Of a stretch of DNA of 64,000 nucleotides, positions 11,800-23,269 are shown piece by piece (within the stretch, counting starts at the first letter, position 1; each line of letters opens with the position of its first letter). Origin of the DNA: Diplolepis rosae (taxonomy: Eukaryota > Arthropoda > Insecta > Hymenoptera > Diplolepididae); contig JAPYXD010000701.1 in the NCBI GenBank assembly GCA_030998225.1, forward strand, positions 8,602,501-8,666,500, read 5' to 3'. Under the pieces are notes generated by a model that worked only from the letters and a program-made list of their open reading frames with translations, had not been told where the DNA came from and searched no databases. Made by a program: the position numbers and the translations under genes.

Positions 11800-12269
11800 T
11801 ATGCGCCTTCTTCCTTTTTCACTTTCGTCCTTACAGGATTTTCTGGTGCCAGAAACCTCTCATCTCGCTTTGAGCAAATCTCCGTGAAAACGGGAAGACC
11901 GTCTGTGTATTCGTTCTATAGGTCACTGACTGTCGGATATAAAACGTTACTTGATGACACAGGTCGAATAATAAAGACTTCGAAAAGCTTCAATTCAAAA
12001 GCACCTTCATGTATGTAGGTTACTTTTCTTCATGAATTCAATACCCAACATCTCACTCGATTCTATTTTATTTATTTATTATAGCTGATTAATTTGATAC
12101 TTATACTGAAAAGAAAATTCAGGAATCACAATAAAAACGTTTTATTAAGCAGTTTTTGTTGTCATTGCAAAATTTTGGTTGTTATTACAAAATTATTTTG
12201 TTGGGCCATTAAAATATTGTTTTGTTGACATAAAATTATTTTGCATGCGTGTTCACTTATTGTTAGCCG
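11800..12269. other. AT-rich sequence with a TTTTGTTG-rich block
   Basis: About 12130-12250 repeats ATTTTGTTG-like words and resembles the interior of the CACTGAG MITE at 14759-15025, but no ends were seen. No gene was recognised. Confidence 0.4.
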
Positions 12270-13328
12270 CCCAAGCAGAAATAATGACACTCTGCCGACT
12301 GTGACGATCGGTTAAATGTTGGTCCAATGTAGGAGATCGACTGTTGATTGCCAGCGTTGGTACAATGTTGGGAAACAATTGGCCCAACCTTATTCCGACT
12401 GTGGAAAAAGTAATTTTCCGATAGTGGATGTACGAGATCTAGCCAGTGTCTATTCAGCCCCGGTAGTCGACTGTAAAATACCAGCGTTTGTATAATGTTG
12501 GATGTACAACAGGCCTAACCTTCTTTCGACTGTAGGAAAAGTAATTTTTCGACAGTGGATGTACATTGCCTATCCAATGTCTATCCAATGTCTATTCAGC
12601 CTCGTTAGTCGACTGCAAAATATCAGCGTTTGTACAAAGTTGATTCGACACTGGTACACTCTAAAAAAAGTCTATTGATAGTGAAGTTAGGTTCCTTTCA
12701 GAATGGATCCATTGAAATTAAGCAGATTTCTTTTGTAAATCAACAGAATCGTTTTACTGTTATTGTAGTATTGATGATAACCGATTTAATATTGGCATTT
12801 GCCAAAGTTGGGCTTGTGTACATTTCTAATATTTATATTAGATAGGTTATATCATACAATTTGTTTTCTTTTATCCTCGAAATTATTTTTTTTTGGTACG
12901 AGAAAGGATTTTATATCAAGACCAAAGGAATACTTTCAGAGTAAAAGGTTAGTATCTGAAACGATAATCGGTCAACTGCTAAAGGATTTCCTCTCATCCC
13001 AATTTTGAATAGAAAATCCTTCAATAGTGAAGGGAATCTTTTGAGAGTCAATAGTCTTTCTTTAGAATCTATTCTTCTTTAAAAAATGTATTTAATCGTA
13101 AAACATGGATTCAATAATAAAAGTATTTAACCAGTATTTTAGAAATGTTGACAGCCAGCGTTGAAAATATGTTGGTTACCAGTATTGATACAACGTTGGA
13201 AACTGGTGTTGTACCAACGCAGTACATCGTTATCATTTTGACTGTTCGCCGATAGTCGGATTCCGACAGTCGGAAGTTGGTATCCAACGTTGGATCGACG
13301 TTGGTCCGATTGTTGATTTCTGTTTGGG
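12270..13328 (-). mobile_element. CCCAAGCAG-family MITE, copy E (full length)
   Basis: A 1059-bp element from CCCAAGCAGAAATAATGACAC to GTTGATTTCTGTTTGGG, with two internal 131-bp units near its left side. Both flanks are CG (GCCG| and |CGGA) rather than TA. It ends about 110 bases before the start codon of the SAM-like gene. Confidence 0.92.
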
Positions 13329-13437
13329 CGGAGACGCGAGCACGTTCATGTCTAATATGACGGATGCCGCTGTTGTTCTCTATGCTCGATTGAAATATAT
13401 TTTCGTTAGTGTATGTGATGTATCTAATTCAAATAAT

Positions 13438-13507
13438 ATGTCAGACAAGGAAACAAGACGACTTCTAGAGGACCGGGGTTTTAGGTGCCTCATTGACACC
13501 TTCAAAA
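13438..13507 (+). CDS. SAM-like domain gene, exon 1
   Basis: Begins at ATG with MSDKETRRLLEDRGFRCLID and ends TTC AAA A followed by the strong donor GTAAGTATT, so the intron is phase 1. Joined to exon 2 at 14611 the reading frame is kept and gives an 84-residue product whose core, FKKQGIDKEAFEAL then LLENEMLGIEMKFEPKLR, fits the helical pattern of SAM-like domains (a helix, F..GID.eAl..L, then L...GI..kf). Such short SAM-like proteins are common in insect predictions, often near transposons; their function is unknown. The frame is open upstream to 13324, so an earlier start is possible. The 5' side abuts MITE copy E and the intron contains copy F. Confidence 0.6.
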
Positions 13508-13523
13508 GTAAGTATTAAGTATA

Positions 13524-14487
13524 CCCAAGCAGAAATTAACAATCGGACCAACGACGATCCAACGTTGGATACCAACTTCCGACTGTCAGCGGACAGTCGA
13601 AATGATAACGATGTACTGCGTTGGTACAACACCAGTTTCCATCGTTGTATCAATACTGGTAACCAACATATTTTCAACGCTGGCTGCCAACATTCCTAAA
13701 ATACTGGTTATATACTTTTATTATCAAATCCATGTTTTACGGTTAAACACATTTTTTAAAGAAGACTAGACTCTAAAAACAGACTATTGACTCTCAAACG
13801 ATTCCCTTCACTATTAGAGGATTTTCTATTCAAAATTGGCATGAGAGAAAATCCTGTAGTAGTTGAACGATTATCTTTTTAAATGCTAACCTTTTACTGT
13901 CAAAGTATTTCCTTTTGTCTTGAAATGAAATCCTTTCTCGTACAAAAAAAATAATTTCGAGGATAAAAGAAAACAAATTGTATCGGTTATCATCAATGAT
14001 ACAATAACAGTAAAACGATTCTGTTGATAGACAAATGAAATCTGCTTACTTTCAATTGATGCATTCTGAAAGGAACCTAACTTCACTATCAATAGACTTT
14101 TTTTAGAGTGTACCAGTGTCGAATCAACTTTGTACAAACACTGGTAGTTTACAGTGTTAATTATCAGAGTCGATTAGACACTGGGTGGACCTTGTACATT
14201 TACTGTCGAAAATTACTTTTCCCACAGTCGGGAGAAGGTTGGGCCTGTTGTACATCCAACACTGTACAAACGCTGGTATTTTACAGTCGACTACCGTGGC
14301 TGAATAGACACTGGATAGACCTTGTACATCCACTGTCGGTAAATTACTTTTTCCACAGTCGGAATATGGTTAGGACAATTGTTTCGCAACATTGTACCAA
14401 CGTTGGTAATCAACAGTCGATCTCCTACATCGGACCAGCATTTAACTGATCGTCACAGTCGGCAGAGTGTCATGATTTCTGCTTGGG
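13524..14487 (+). mobile_element. CCCAAGCAG-family MITE, copy F (inside the SAM-like gene intron)
   Basis: A 964-bp element, CCCAAGCAGAAATTAACAA to GTGTCATGATTTCTGCTTGGG, with TA on both sides (13522-13523 and 14488-14489). This is the clearest target-site duplication in the family. It begins 16 bases after the exon 1 donor and makes up most of the 1.1-kb intron. Confidence 0.95.
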
Positions 14488-14610
14488 TAGTCAAAATTTT
14501 AACCCAGATATATTCATCGTTATACAATACATTTTATTATTTTTAAATACCTTTTATATGTATCAAATTAATTTTTTAAATATATTAAGACTTAAATTTT
14601 TGCCTTCTAG

Positions 14611-14795
14611 AGCAAGGTATAGATAAAGAAGCATTTGAGGCTCTCATGCCCAGCAGTTCCTTCCTCGCAAAACTTTTAGAAAATGAAATGCTTGGAATTG
14701 AAATGAAATTTGAACCAAAGCTGCGAAATTATATTATTTCAAATGAGCAAAAGTATTATGTTAGGAAAACAAGACTATTTTGCCAGGCTAATTAA
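14611..14795 (+). CDS. SAM-like domain gene, exon 2 (3' end reads into a MITE)
   Basis: Follows the acceptor TTTTTGCCTTCTAG. With the phase-1 base of exon 1 it reads KQGIDKEAFEALMPSSSFLAK and then a GIEMKFEPKLRNYI helix. From about 14759 the frame runs into the CACTGAG-family MITE and stops at TAA 14793-14795, so the last 12 or so residues are MITE-derived. Either the gene is truncated or a further donor was used earlier; CAAAA|GTATTA near 14752 is a weak candidate. Splicing is inferred from frame, splice consensus and domain continuity only. Confidence 0.58.
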
Positions 14796-15025
14796 CAAAT
14801 TTTGTTGAGCCCACAAATGATTTTGTTGGACCAACAAAACAGTTTTGTTAGACCTACAGAAAATTTTTGTTACATCAACAGAACAGTTTTGTTATAGACT
14901 AACAAAGAGACCCCCCAAAAAATGTTGCTAGCTCAACAAAACAGTTTTGTTGCACAAATAATAACACAATTATTTTTTTGCAGCAACAAAATTTTGGTTG
15001 GTCAAGCAAAACCGCTTTCTCAGTG
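14759..15025. mobile_element. CACTGAGAAAA-family MITE, degenerate left end
   Basis: The right end is GCTTTCTCAGTG followed by TA. The proposed left end TGTTAGGAAAAC after TTA is a decayed form of CACTGAGAAAAC. The interior is a run of CAACAAAACAGTTTTGTTG half-palindromes. No coding capacity. Confidence 0.65.
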
Positions 15026-17907
15026 TATATTTATATTTATTTCAACAAACAGGGGAACTAGTTAATAATCAGTTATTTTAATTAATTTGAAATAGTACTT
15101 GAAAAATATTGTCTCAAATTTTGGTAGAGATATAAGTTCAAAAGTAGAGACGAATTCAATGTAAGTTGTATTTTTTACTTTGACACTAAAAATAGTACAA
15201 ATTTCCAAATATTATGCATGCAGGGGTAGAAAATTACGTAAAATCAGCCCATTCTTTCTTTTTATTCTTAATTTGATTAAAATTAGTAATAGAATAATTG
15301 AATATACGTAAAAAACAACCTGAAATTGAGTTCAACTAGAAACCAATTTTCCAAATTTCTTTCTGTCTTTGCCTAACTTTTCATAAAGTTTTCTGCTAGT
15401 TCTCTTTTAATACATGAAGGAAAAATAAGATTTCTCGAAATTGAAATCTTAATTTGGCTAAATTTTAAAATCAAGAATCAAATTCCATTTTCTAGTCATG
15501 CTATTCAAGGTACAAAATAAATATTAAAATGCAATATTCTTTAATTCAAAAATATCTACAAATTTTCATTTAAACTTTTCTTTGATAAAATGTGTATTTT
15601 TCGAATTAATTAAAAAAATCATTGGAAGGAAAAAATTCTATTTTTTAGTTGAACTATACGAGAATCGGAAAAAACATTGGAATGCTTAATTATTTGCTTA
15701 AAAGAAGTTTAAAAATTTTGATCTACACTTTTTCCCTTAATATAGCTTCTTCGTAGTATACTTCCTTAATCTAAATCAGTGAAATTCCGCTGATTATCAG
15801 CTATAAGTATACCACTGATTATAATCAGCGTAGAAACGCTGATGAATTAGTGAAATCCAACTGATTTATCAACGTATATACGCTGATTGTAATCAGTGGT
15901 ATACTTATCGCTGATTCAGATTCAGAGAGTAGGTAACTAAATCAATAAAATCAATTCACCTCAATATTTTCCCACAATAATAAATTTTTGTAGTTGAAAC
16001 TTTAGGACATTATAAAGAAGATATTAATGGATGACTGTAGACTTTAATTAATTTTTTAACAATTAAAAAAATGTTAGTCTGGAACAGAATTTATCTTTAT
16101 TTTTCAGGACTAATTGAAGTTACTTTTTCATTCATTCAAAGTTACTTCTTTTTGATTGTGAATATCGAGCGCAAAGCGTGAATATCGTAATGAGACTTTA
16201 TTTCTCAAAGTCGAAGTAATTTTGAGAAAAGTAAATTCACATTAACAATATTATGTAATTTACTTTAATTATAGTAATAAATTATGAAGAATAAACTTGA
16301 TTGCCCACGAACAACAAAAAACCAAAAACGTGAAGCGAGCTGCGTGCTCAGTGGATGATGGAAACGTCTCCACGCTCATAAAGTGAACCGAGCAGATTTG
16401 TTTAATTAAAAAAGCCTACCATTATAAAAATTTTGAAATTTTTTATTTGATAACTTTATGATATTTCTACCTATCTCTAATTCTTGTATGGGTCAGGTCA
16501 GCTACGATCGAATGCTGGAGAATTCGAGAGAGCTTCTGTCAATTAATTCGACACCATCGATGAATATCAAATGAACAGCCCGGTGAATTCGTTTCACGGC
16601 TCTGCACAGACAGAGATGCATTTTGACCACTTAATCACGAATTCACGAATTTACGATTATTATTAACCCGTGGGGTTGCGACTAGCAAAATGAGGGGGTC
16701 GCTATTGCGGGACAATAAATGCACATGGTTCGATGGCTTTCGTAAAAATCATTATCAATAATTTATGACATTTCCGGGCGAATGTTTTATGTCTCGAGCC
16801 TATGCACACTATAAATTGTGCAAGCATAATTTAAAAAATAAAATATTATAGAAGTTTCTTTAGATATTTAAAGTTTTATTGGCTAGGTTTAGCCACGACA
16901 TAAATCACTCGAGTGCTATAATTTTAGGTAAATTAAACGCTTATCTCGCGTCGATGATTTTGATAAGCTGATGAATATTATTAGTGAATTATCATACTAA
17001 AGAGACGTTGATTAGTGCGTCACATTGTGTAATTGCGTTGAATCCGTTACGTAATTTGAATTCGTTAGTGATAAGTCTATCTACAATTAATGAGTCTAGG
17101 CTTTTTTACTGTACCGATTGAAATAGTACCTATAATATCACAAGTAATATGAAATACCAACAATATGCAATTAATTCAATAACACTCCATCACAGAAAAA
17201 TGAAACTACTAATAGTCATTCAATTAATTTAATGATCATTCCACAAGTTATGCATTTGATTGTTTCTAGCTTAGTTTGATTGACACATAATTTAAACGAA
17301 TTTTATTGGGAAAACATTCTTGAATAAATCAAGCACAGTGAGAGACTTTTCATTAGAGTAAATCATAAAAATGAATTATATTTTAGTATATCTTGTCAAA
17401 ATGAGGCAAACAGGGTTTACGTATCAGAAATTGATATAATGGTTTTCAAGCACCGAAGTTGATATTTTCGTTTGAATAAATGAAATATATGTTCTACTAT
17501 AACTGTTACAAATCCTACGAAAATTTGAAATTCACTACATCAAAATTGCGAAGCGAAACAATGAATATGTGAATCTGAAAACCACTATATGGAAAATCAC
17601 TCACTCCACCAAAAGGTTAAACCTTCAGAAGTGACGACTCCGGATTACGAATTCTTGTGTTTTCTTCTAACGCGTGCAAAGCAAGAGGAAGATAGAGGGG
17701 GGCTTTGGCACTGAGAAGAGGGGAAGGTATCAGTGGAAAAACACAAATATTATTATCATACTTCATATATGTTCACATATTTAAGTACGCATTGACACAC
17801 TATTTATAAATCGCACATACTTGAATTAAATTTCAGAATTGCTTTTGGAATCGGACCCTCTAACCCTACTTATATCTATATAACTAAACGCATTCCTAAC
17901 GCATAAA
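15026..17907. other. long non-coding stretch, partly non-repetitive
   Basis: 15030-16260 is AT-rich and includes the MITE 15761-15929; 15580-15720 resembles the 150-bp unit family of 52427-53030. About 16300-16900 is less AT-rich and looks unlike any repeat in the window (TTTATGAC and CGTAAA words recur), but no exon was found. No gene was recognised on either strand. Confidence 0.45.
15761..15929. mobile_element. CTCTCTAAATCTGAATCAG-family MITE
   Basis: 169 bp, left end CTTCCTTAATCTAAATCAG, right end CTGATTCAGATTCAGAGAG, TA at 15759-15760 and 15930-15931. The interior is made of CTGATTATCAG-type palindromes. Confidence 0.85.
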
Positions 17908-19618
17908 CTCAAGCAGAAATCATGACACTCTGCCAACTATGACGATCGGTTAAATGTTGGTCCAACGTAGGAGATCGACTGTTAATTACCAATGTTGATG
18001 CAATATTGGAAAACAATTGGCCTAACTTTATTCCGATTGTGGAGAAAGTAATTTTCCGACAATGGATGTAGGAGGTCTAGCCAGTGTCTATTCAGCCCCG
18101 GTAGTCGACTGTAAAATATCAGCGTTTGTACAATGTTGGATGCACAACAGGCCCAACCTTCTTCCGACTGTGGAAAAAGTAATTTTTCGACAGTAAATGT
18201 ACAAGGTCCACCTAGTGTCTGTTTAGCCCTGGTAGTCAGAAAATATTCATTTTGTCAACCTATTATTGCAATTTATTGATGACAGATTGTGTCTGCGAAA
18301 ATGTCGTCCGTCTTATCTAATGTTTACTGACAGTTCGTAACAATGTTGTTTGTAAAACTAATAACGTATCAAAGTTTCATTAAAAAAATACTTCTCATGA
18401 TATTATAGGACAACACCAGTTCCCAACGTTGTATCAATACTGGTAACCAACATATTTTCAACGCTGGTTGTCAACATTTCTAAAATACTGGTTATGTAAT
18501 TTTATTATTAAATCCATGTTTTACGGTTAAAGAAATTTTTTTAACTAAGACTAGACTCTAAAAACAGGATACTGACTCTCAAACGATTCCCTTCACTATT
18601 AAAGGATTTTCCATTCAAAATTGGCATATGAGAAAATCCTTTAGCAGTTGAACGATTATCGTTTCAAATGCTTCAATAACTCTGTTCTTTTCAGCCGATT
18701 TTGACAAATGAGCACAATTCTAAAACGTCATTCAGTACCATTTTAACCATGAGTCAATACACACCGAAAGAACGCGCTGAAATCGTAGCGTTTTACATTG
18801 AAAACAATCGTTCTTACAGCGCAAGTTCCCGGGACACGTTGTGTCGAAAAATGGCGATTTGGAGTGGCCTCCTGGTTCTCCGGATTTAACTGTACCTGAT
18901 TTTTTTCTTTGGGGTTATTTTAAAAGAAAAGTTTATGCCAGCAAGCCAAAGACAATTAACGAACTTAATTGTAACATACGAGCAGAAATAGCTGCTATAA
19001 CGCCCGAAATGCTGGCCAATGTTATGCAGAATACGCGAAAAAGAGCTGCTTTTTGTGTATCAAATGGAGGTGGTCATTTAATCGACGTTGTGTTCTAAAA
19101 CTGATTTGAAATAAATGGTAAAGTATATCCTAAACAAATCTTGCTCATTTGCCAAAATCGGCTGAAAAGTGTCAGTAATTCAATGTTGAAATACCGAAGG
19201 TCTAAATGGCGCACCCTGTATGAATATTAGAAATGTACACAAACCGAACTTTGACAAATGCCAATATTGAATCGGTTATCATCAATACTACAATAACATT
19301 AAAGCGATTCGGTTGATAGACAAATGAATTCTGCTTAATTTCAATGGATGCATTCTGAAAGGAACCTAACTTCACTATCAAAAGACTTTTTTTAGAGTGT
19401 ATCAGTGTTTACAATGTTAATTATCAGAGTTGATTAGACACTGGGTGGACCTTGTACATTTACTGTCGGAAAATTACTTTTTCCACAGTCGGAAGGAGGT
19501 TGGACCTGATGTACATCCAACATTGTACCAACGTTGTTAATCAACAGTCGATCTCCTACATCGGACCAAAATTTAACTGATCGTCACAGTCGGCAGAGTG
19601 TCATTATTTCTGCTTGGG
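17908..19618. mobile_element. CCCAAGCAG-family MITE, copy G (head-to-head chimera of two partial copies)
   Basis: Both outer ends are of the TGACACTCTGCC type: CTCAAGCAGAAATCATGACAC at the left, GTCATTATTTCTGCTTGGG at the right. The left partial copy runs to about 18235, about 170 unrelated bases follow, and from about 18408 a second partial copy runs in the opposite orientation. The second part is interrupted by the transposase remnant 18671-19218, which also replaced about 130 bases of the MITE. Confidence 0.8.
18671..19218 (+). mobile_element. internally deleted IS630-Tc1-mariner element with transposase N- and C-terminal remnants
   Basis: The right end reads GGTCTAAATGGCGCACCCTG then TA. 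The left end lacks about 40 outer bases but keeps the matching subterminal repeat (TCAGCCGATTTTGACAAATGAG against its complement at the right). The transposase starts MSQYTPKERAEIVAFY at 18749. After about 25 residues it jumps to the C-terminal part, RKMAIWSG- in one frame and NGDLEWPPGSPDLTVPDFFLWGY in another, ending GGGHLIDVVF at 19098. The first two catalytic Asp are lost in the deletion; the third (VPDFFLW) remains. It cannot be autonomous. Confidence 0.85.
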
Positions 19619-20291
19619 GTCTTTCTTTGAAACAAATTATCACTGGTGATAAAAAATGGATTGTTTACAAAAACATCGTTCGAAAACGATCGTGTTCCAA
19701 GCGTGTTGAACCACCACAAAAATCAAAAGCTGAATTGCATGAAAAAAAGATTATGCTGTCTGTTTAGTGGGATCGGATAGGTATGGTATTCTTTGAGCTG
19801 CTTCCAAAGAACCAAACGATTAATTCAGATATCTACTGTCGTCGGCTAAACAAATTGAACGCAGCGGTCAAAGAAAAACGGCCAGAATTGGTGAATCATA
19901 AAGGTGTAATCTTTCACCACGACAACAATACACCACACACATCTTTAGCCACTCGCCAAAAATGGTTAAGGCTTGGTTAGTACGTGATGTTACATCCACC
20001 ATATAGCGCCGAACTTGCACCATCAGAGTACTATTTATTTCGAACTTAGCAGAACTCCCTGAATGGTAAAACTTTCAATGATGATGAAACTGTGAAATCG
20101 CACTTGTTTCAGTTTTTTGCCGATAAAGACCAGAAGTTCTACGAGCGTGGAATCATGAAGTTACCAGAAAGATGGCAAAAGGTCATTGAACAAAATGGAA
20201 AATATATCATTGATTAAAGTTCATTCCTTGTATTTAAAAGATGTGTTCAATTTGTATGAAAAAATTGGCAATTACTTCTGGGACAACCCAA
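19619..20291 (+). pseudogene. 5'-truncated mariner (mellifera-like) fragment with 3' TIR
   Basis: Directly follows MITE copy G. It encodes the catalytic part of a mariner transposase, LKQIITGDKKWIVYKN, then FHHDNNTPHT, LHPPYSAELAPSEYYLF and MKLPERWQKVIEQNGKYIID. It is broken by several in-frame stops, and the first and third acidic residues are altered (TGDKKW and APSE instead of DEKW and APSD). The right end GGGACAACCCAA then TA is the complement of the left end of the mariner at 41303, so both are one family. Confidence 0.88.
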
Positions 20292-20879
20292 TAATTGGTA
20301 ATTTAATTATTCCCAACCAGTTGTGTGCAGACAACTGTCTCCCAGTTACTAGGGCAAATTTGTTCGTAGTAATTCTACAGACATAGAAAGATCTTAGGAT
20401 TAATAAATTGCATAGTCCTATTCATTGCGACTTTATGGATTGTAAAAGTAACGTTTAATCAAAGTTTAAACTCCAGAAACGTGAATTTTCAGGAACTTTC
20501 TGTGAATTTTTTTTTACTTATTTACTCAGCAAAACGAAGATCTTCATCTGAGAAACAATTTATTTCTATATTGCGCTTTCATTTAGTTAGTTTAACTTTT
20601 AAGCGAATGCAGTGTCATAAATTAAATGAAATCAGCACAAGTTATACATTTATTCAAAGTATTACAAAGTTGTTGTATGAAAATACTGAAGGCAATAAAT
20701 CATTTCATTTTCTACATTCCATAATATATTTTTCAATGTTCAGTTTAAATTTGCAAATATTTGTATTTATTCAAGGTAAATGCTTGCGTATCGTAAATAA
20801 TAATAAATCTTTAGAACTTCGGGTGTATACTTTTATGAAGCACTATTCACTATATCCCGCGCGTGCTTACTGATTAGCA
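20292..20879. other. AT-rich sequence with one unconvincing open frame
   Basis: An open frame of 130 codons at 20481-20873 has hydrophobic stretches but no recognisable motif or start context. It may be chance in AT-rich DNA. Confidence 0.4.
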
Positions 20880-21573
20880 AAAATGGAAGAAAGCTGTGTT
20901 TCTCAAAATACAATTTGGACATGTTCAAGTGTAATCCAAAGGAGTTCTTGCGCCGTTTTATAACCGTTGATGAAACATGGATTCATCACTACACACCAGG
21001 GAACAAGGGACAGTCGAAACAATGGGTAAAAGCTGGTGGTAATGCACCGAAACAGCCGAAAATACAATTGGCTAGCAAGGTTATGGGGACTGTCTTTGGG
21101 ATGTGCATGGGATATTTCATATTGATTATCTGGAGGAAGGAAAAACCATTATTGTACAATATTACAGCAAATTATTGGATCGATCCGATGCTGCTATCGA
21201 CACATTTGACACGCAAAAAAAATCTCTTCCATCGAGACAATGCACCGACACATAAAGCAGTTAAAACGATGACTAAATTGACTTCCCCAACCTCTGTATT
21301 TTCCAGATTTGGCCCCCCGCGGTTATTATCTGTTCCCAAACTTGAGGAGGTTGTTAACTGGCAAGAGATTCTACTCAAACGAAAAGGTAATTGCTGAAAC
21401 AAACGCGTATTTTGAAAAGTTGAGCGCGATCTTCTATAAAAAAGCCATCGAGCTTTTAGAAAGTCGTTGGAATAAGTGAATGGAGTTGGAAGGGAACTAT
21501 GTTGAAAAATAAATGCAAATATTTGCAAAAACATCTTATTTTATTACTTAGGCCCAGGATTTTTCAAACGACC
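20880..21573 (+). pseudogene. 5'-truncated irritans-like mariner fragment
   Basis: The frame from 20915 reads MDMFKCNPKEFLRRFITVDE then WIHHYTPGNK, a mariner first-Asp region. It continues through WRKEKPLL and FHRDNAPTHKAVKTMTKL (second Asp) and then frameshifts before the third-Asp segment. ESRWNKXMELEGNYVEK-like residues can be followed to about 21510. The right end TTTTTCAAACGACC is followed by TA. The N-terminal HTH half and left TIR are gone. Confidence 0.85.
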
Positions 21574-21748
21574 TAGTACATAATCGAATCAATTTAACGG
21601 AATGAAACACACGATCACAGACACACTCATGCACGTTACAGATTTAAATGCTTGAGAGCACAAGTATAAACAGATTTAAGTATAAAAGAGAAAAGATTCA
21701 TATTCTGCTGCTAAGGCTTAGGATTAGCAAAGATTTTATTTGCATATA

Positions 21749-22747
21749 CCCAAGCAAAAATTATGACACTCTGCCGACTGTGACGATCGGTTAAATATTG
21801 GTCCGATGTAGGAGATCGACTGTTGATTACCAACGTTGGTACAATGTTGGGAAACAATTGGCCCAACCTTATTCCGACTGTGGAAAAAGTAATTTACCGA
21901 CAGTGGATGTAAAAGGTCTATCCAGTGTCTATTCAGCCCCGGTAGTCGACTGTAAAATACCAGCGTTTGTACAATGTTGGATGTACAACAGGCCCAACCT
22001 TCTTCTGACTGTGGGAAAAGTAATTTTCCGACAGTAAATGTACAAAGTCCACCCAGTGTCTAATCGACTCTGATAATTAACACTGTAATATACCAGTGTT
22101 TGTACAAAGTTGATTCGACACTGGTACACTCTAAAAAAAGTCTATTGATAGTGAAGTTAAGTTCCTTTTAGAATGCATCAATTGAAATTTAGTAGATTTC
22201 TTTTGTCTATCAACAGAATCGTTTTACTGTTATTTAAGTATTGATGATAACCGATTTAATATTGTCATTTGTCAAAGTTGGGCTTGTGTACATTTCTAAT
22301 ATTTATATTAGATACGTTATATCATACAATTTTTTTTCTTTTACCCTCGAATCTATTTTTTTTTGTACGAGAAAGGATTTCATTTCAAGATGAAAGAAAA
22401 TACTTTGACAGTAAAAGGTTAGCATTTGAAACGATAATCGTTCAACTGATAAACGATTTCCTCTCATGCCAATTTTGAATAGAAAATCCTCTATTAGTGA
22501 AGGGATGTCTTTAACCGTAAAACATGGATTTAATAATAATAGTATATAACCAGTATTTTAGAAATGTTGACAGCCAGCGTTGAAAAAATGTTGGTTACCA
22601 GTATTGATACAACGTTGGAAACTGGTGTTGTACCAACGCAGTACATCGTTATCATTTCGACTGTCCGCCGACAGTCGGATTTTGATAGTCGGAAGTTCGT
22701 ATCCAACGTTGGATCAACGTTGGTCTAATTGTTAATTTCTGCTTGGG
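21749..22747 (-). mobile_element. CCCAAGCAG-family MITE, copy H (full length)
   Basis: 999 bp from CCCAAGCAAAAATTATGACAC to GTTAATTTCTGCTTGGG, flanked by TATA on both sides, consistent with a TA duplication inside TATA. Two internal 131-bp units are followed by the single-copy part. Confidence 0.94.
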
Positions 22748-23269
22748 TATAATACCCCTTCTGTAATGGATTATCTACTTCTCATTTTTTAGCAAAACCA
22801 CACCTAAAAACAAATTCACATCGCATAAATACGCCGATTTCACAAAATGAACTCACCCAAACAATTAAAACTACCTCTGCGATCTTCTCTAAGTGCATAA
22901 AGTGTGGTCGATTTGAATAATTGTATCTGTCACTCAGTTGAGTAAATTTCTAAATAAATACCCTAAATGATATTTCAATATCTATGAAATCAACGTTCTT
23001 TTCACTCTATAATACTTCTCATGAACTCGAGATCAATGATAGGTTGTTTTTATCACATGAATGTAATTTATATTTCACAGGCGCAGTATAAATTTCAATA
23101 TTTAGAGAATTTATTCGCTTTAAATATAAGTTCTAGCCATTGAGAACAATGAAATTCTTCCAACTACATTATTCAAAACCCATTTTCTGTTCCAGACTTA
23201 TTCCCAGGGAATTGTACAGAAAGTGTATCGAGGAAACCTACAGCCAATCGCAATATAGCGAACACTTAC
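22748..23269. other. probable Ddr intron sequence
   Basis: No exon was found downstream (minus strand) of the Ddr donor site in this stretch. The sequence is AT-rich and non-repetitive. Confidence 0.4.

Noticed and set aside
20481..20873. 130-codon open frame with hydrophobic stretches, considered as a chemoreceptor fragment
   Set aside because: No conserved motif, no splice-bounded structure and AT-driven composition; not enough to support it.
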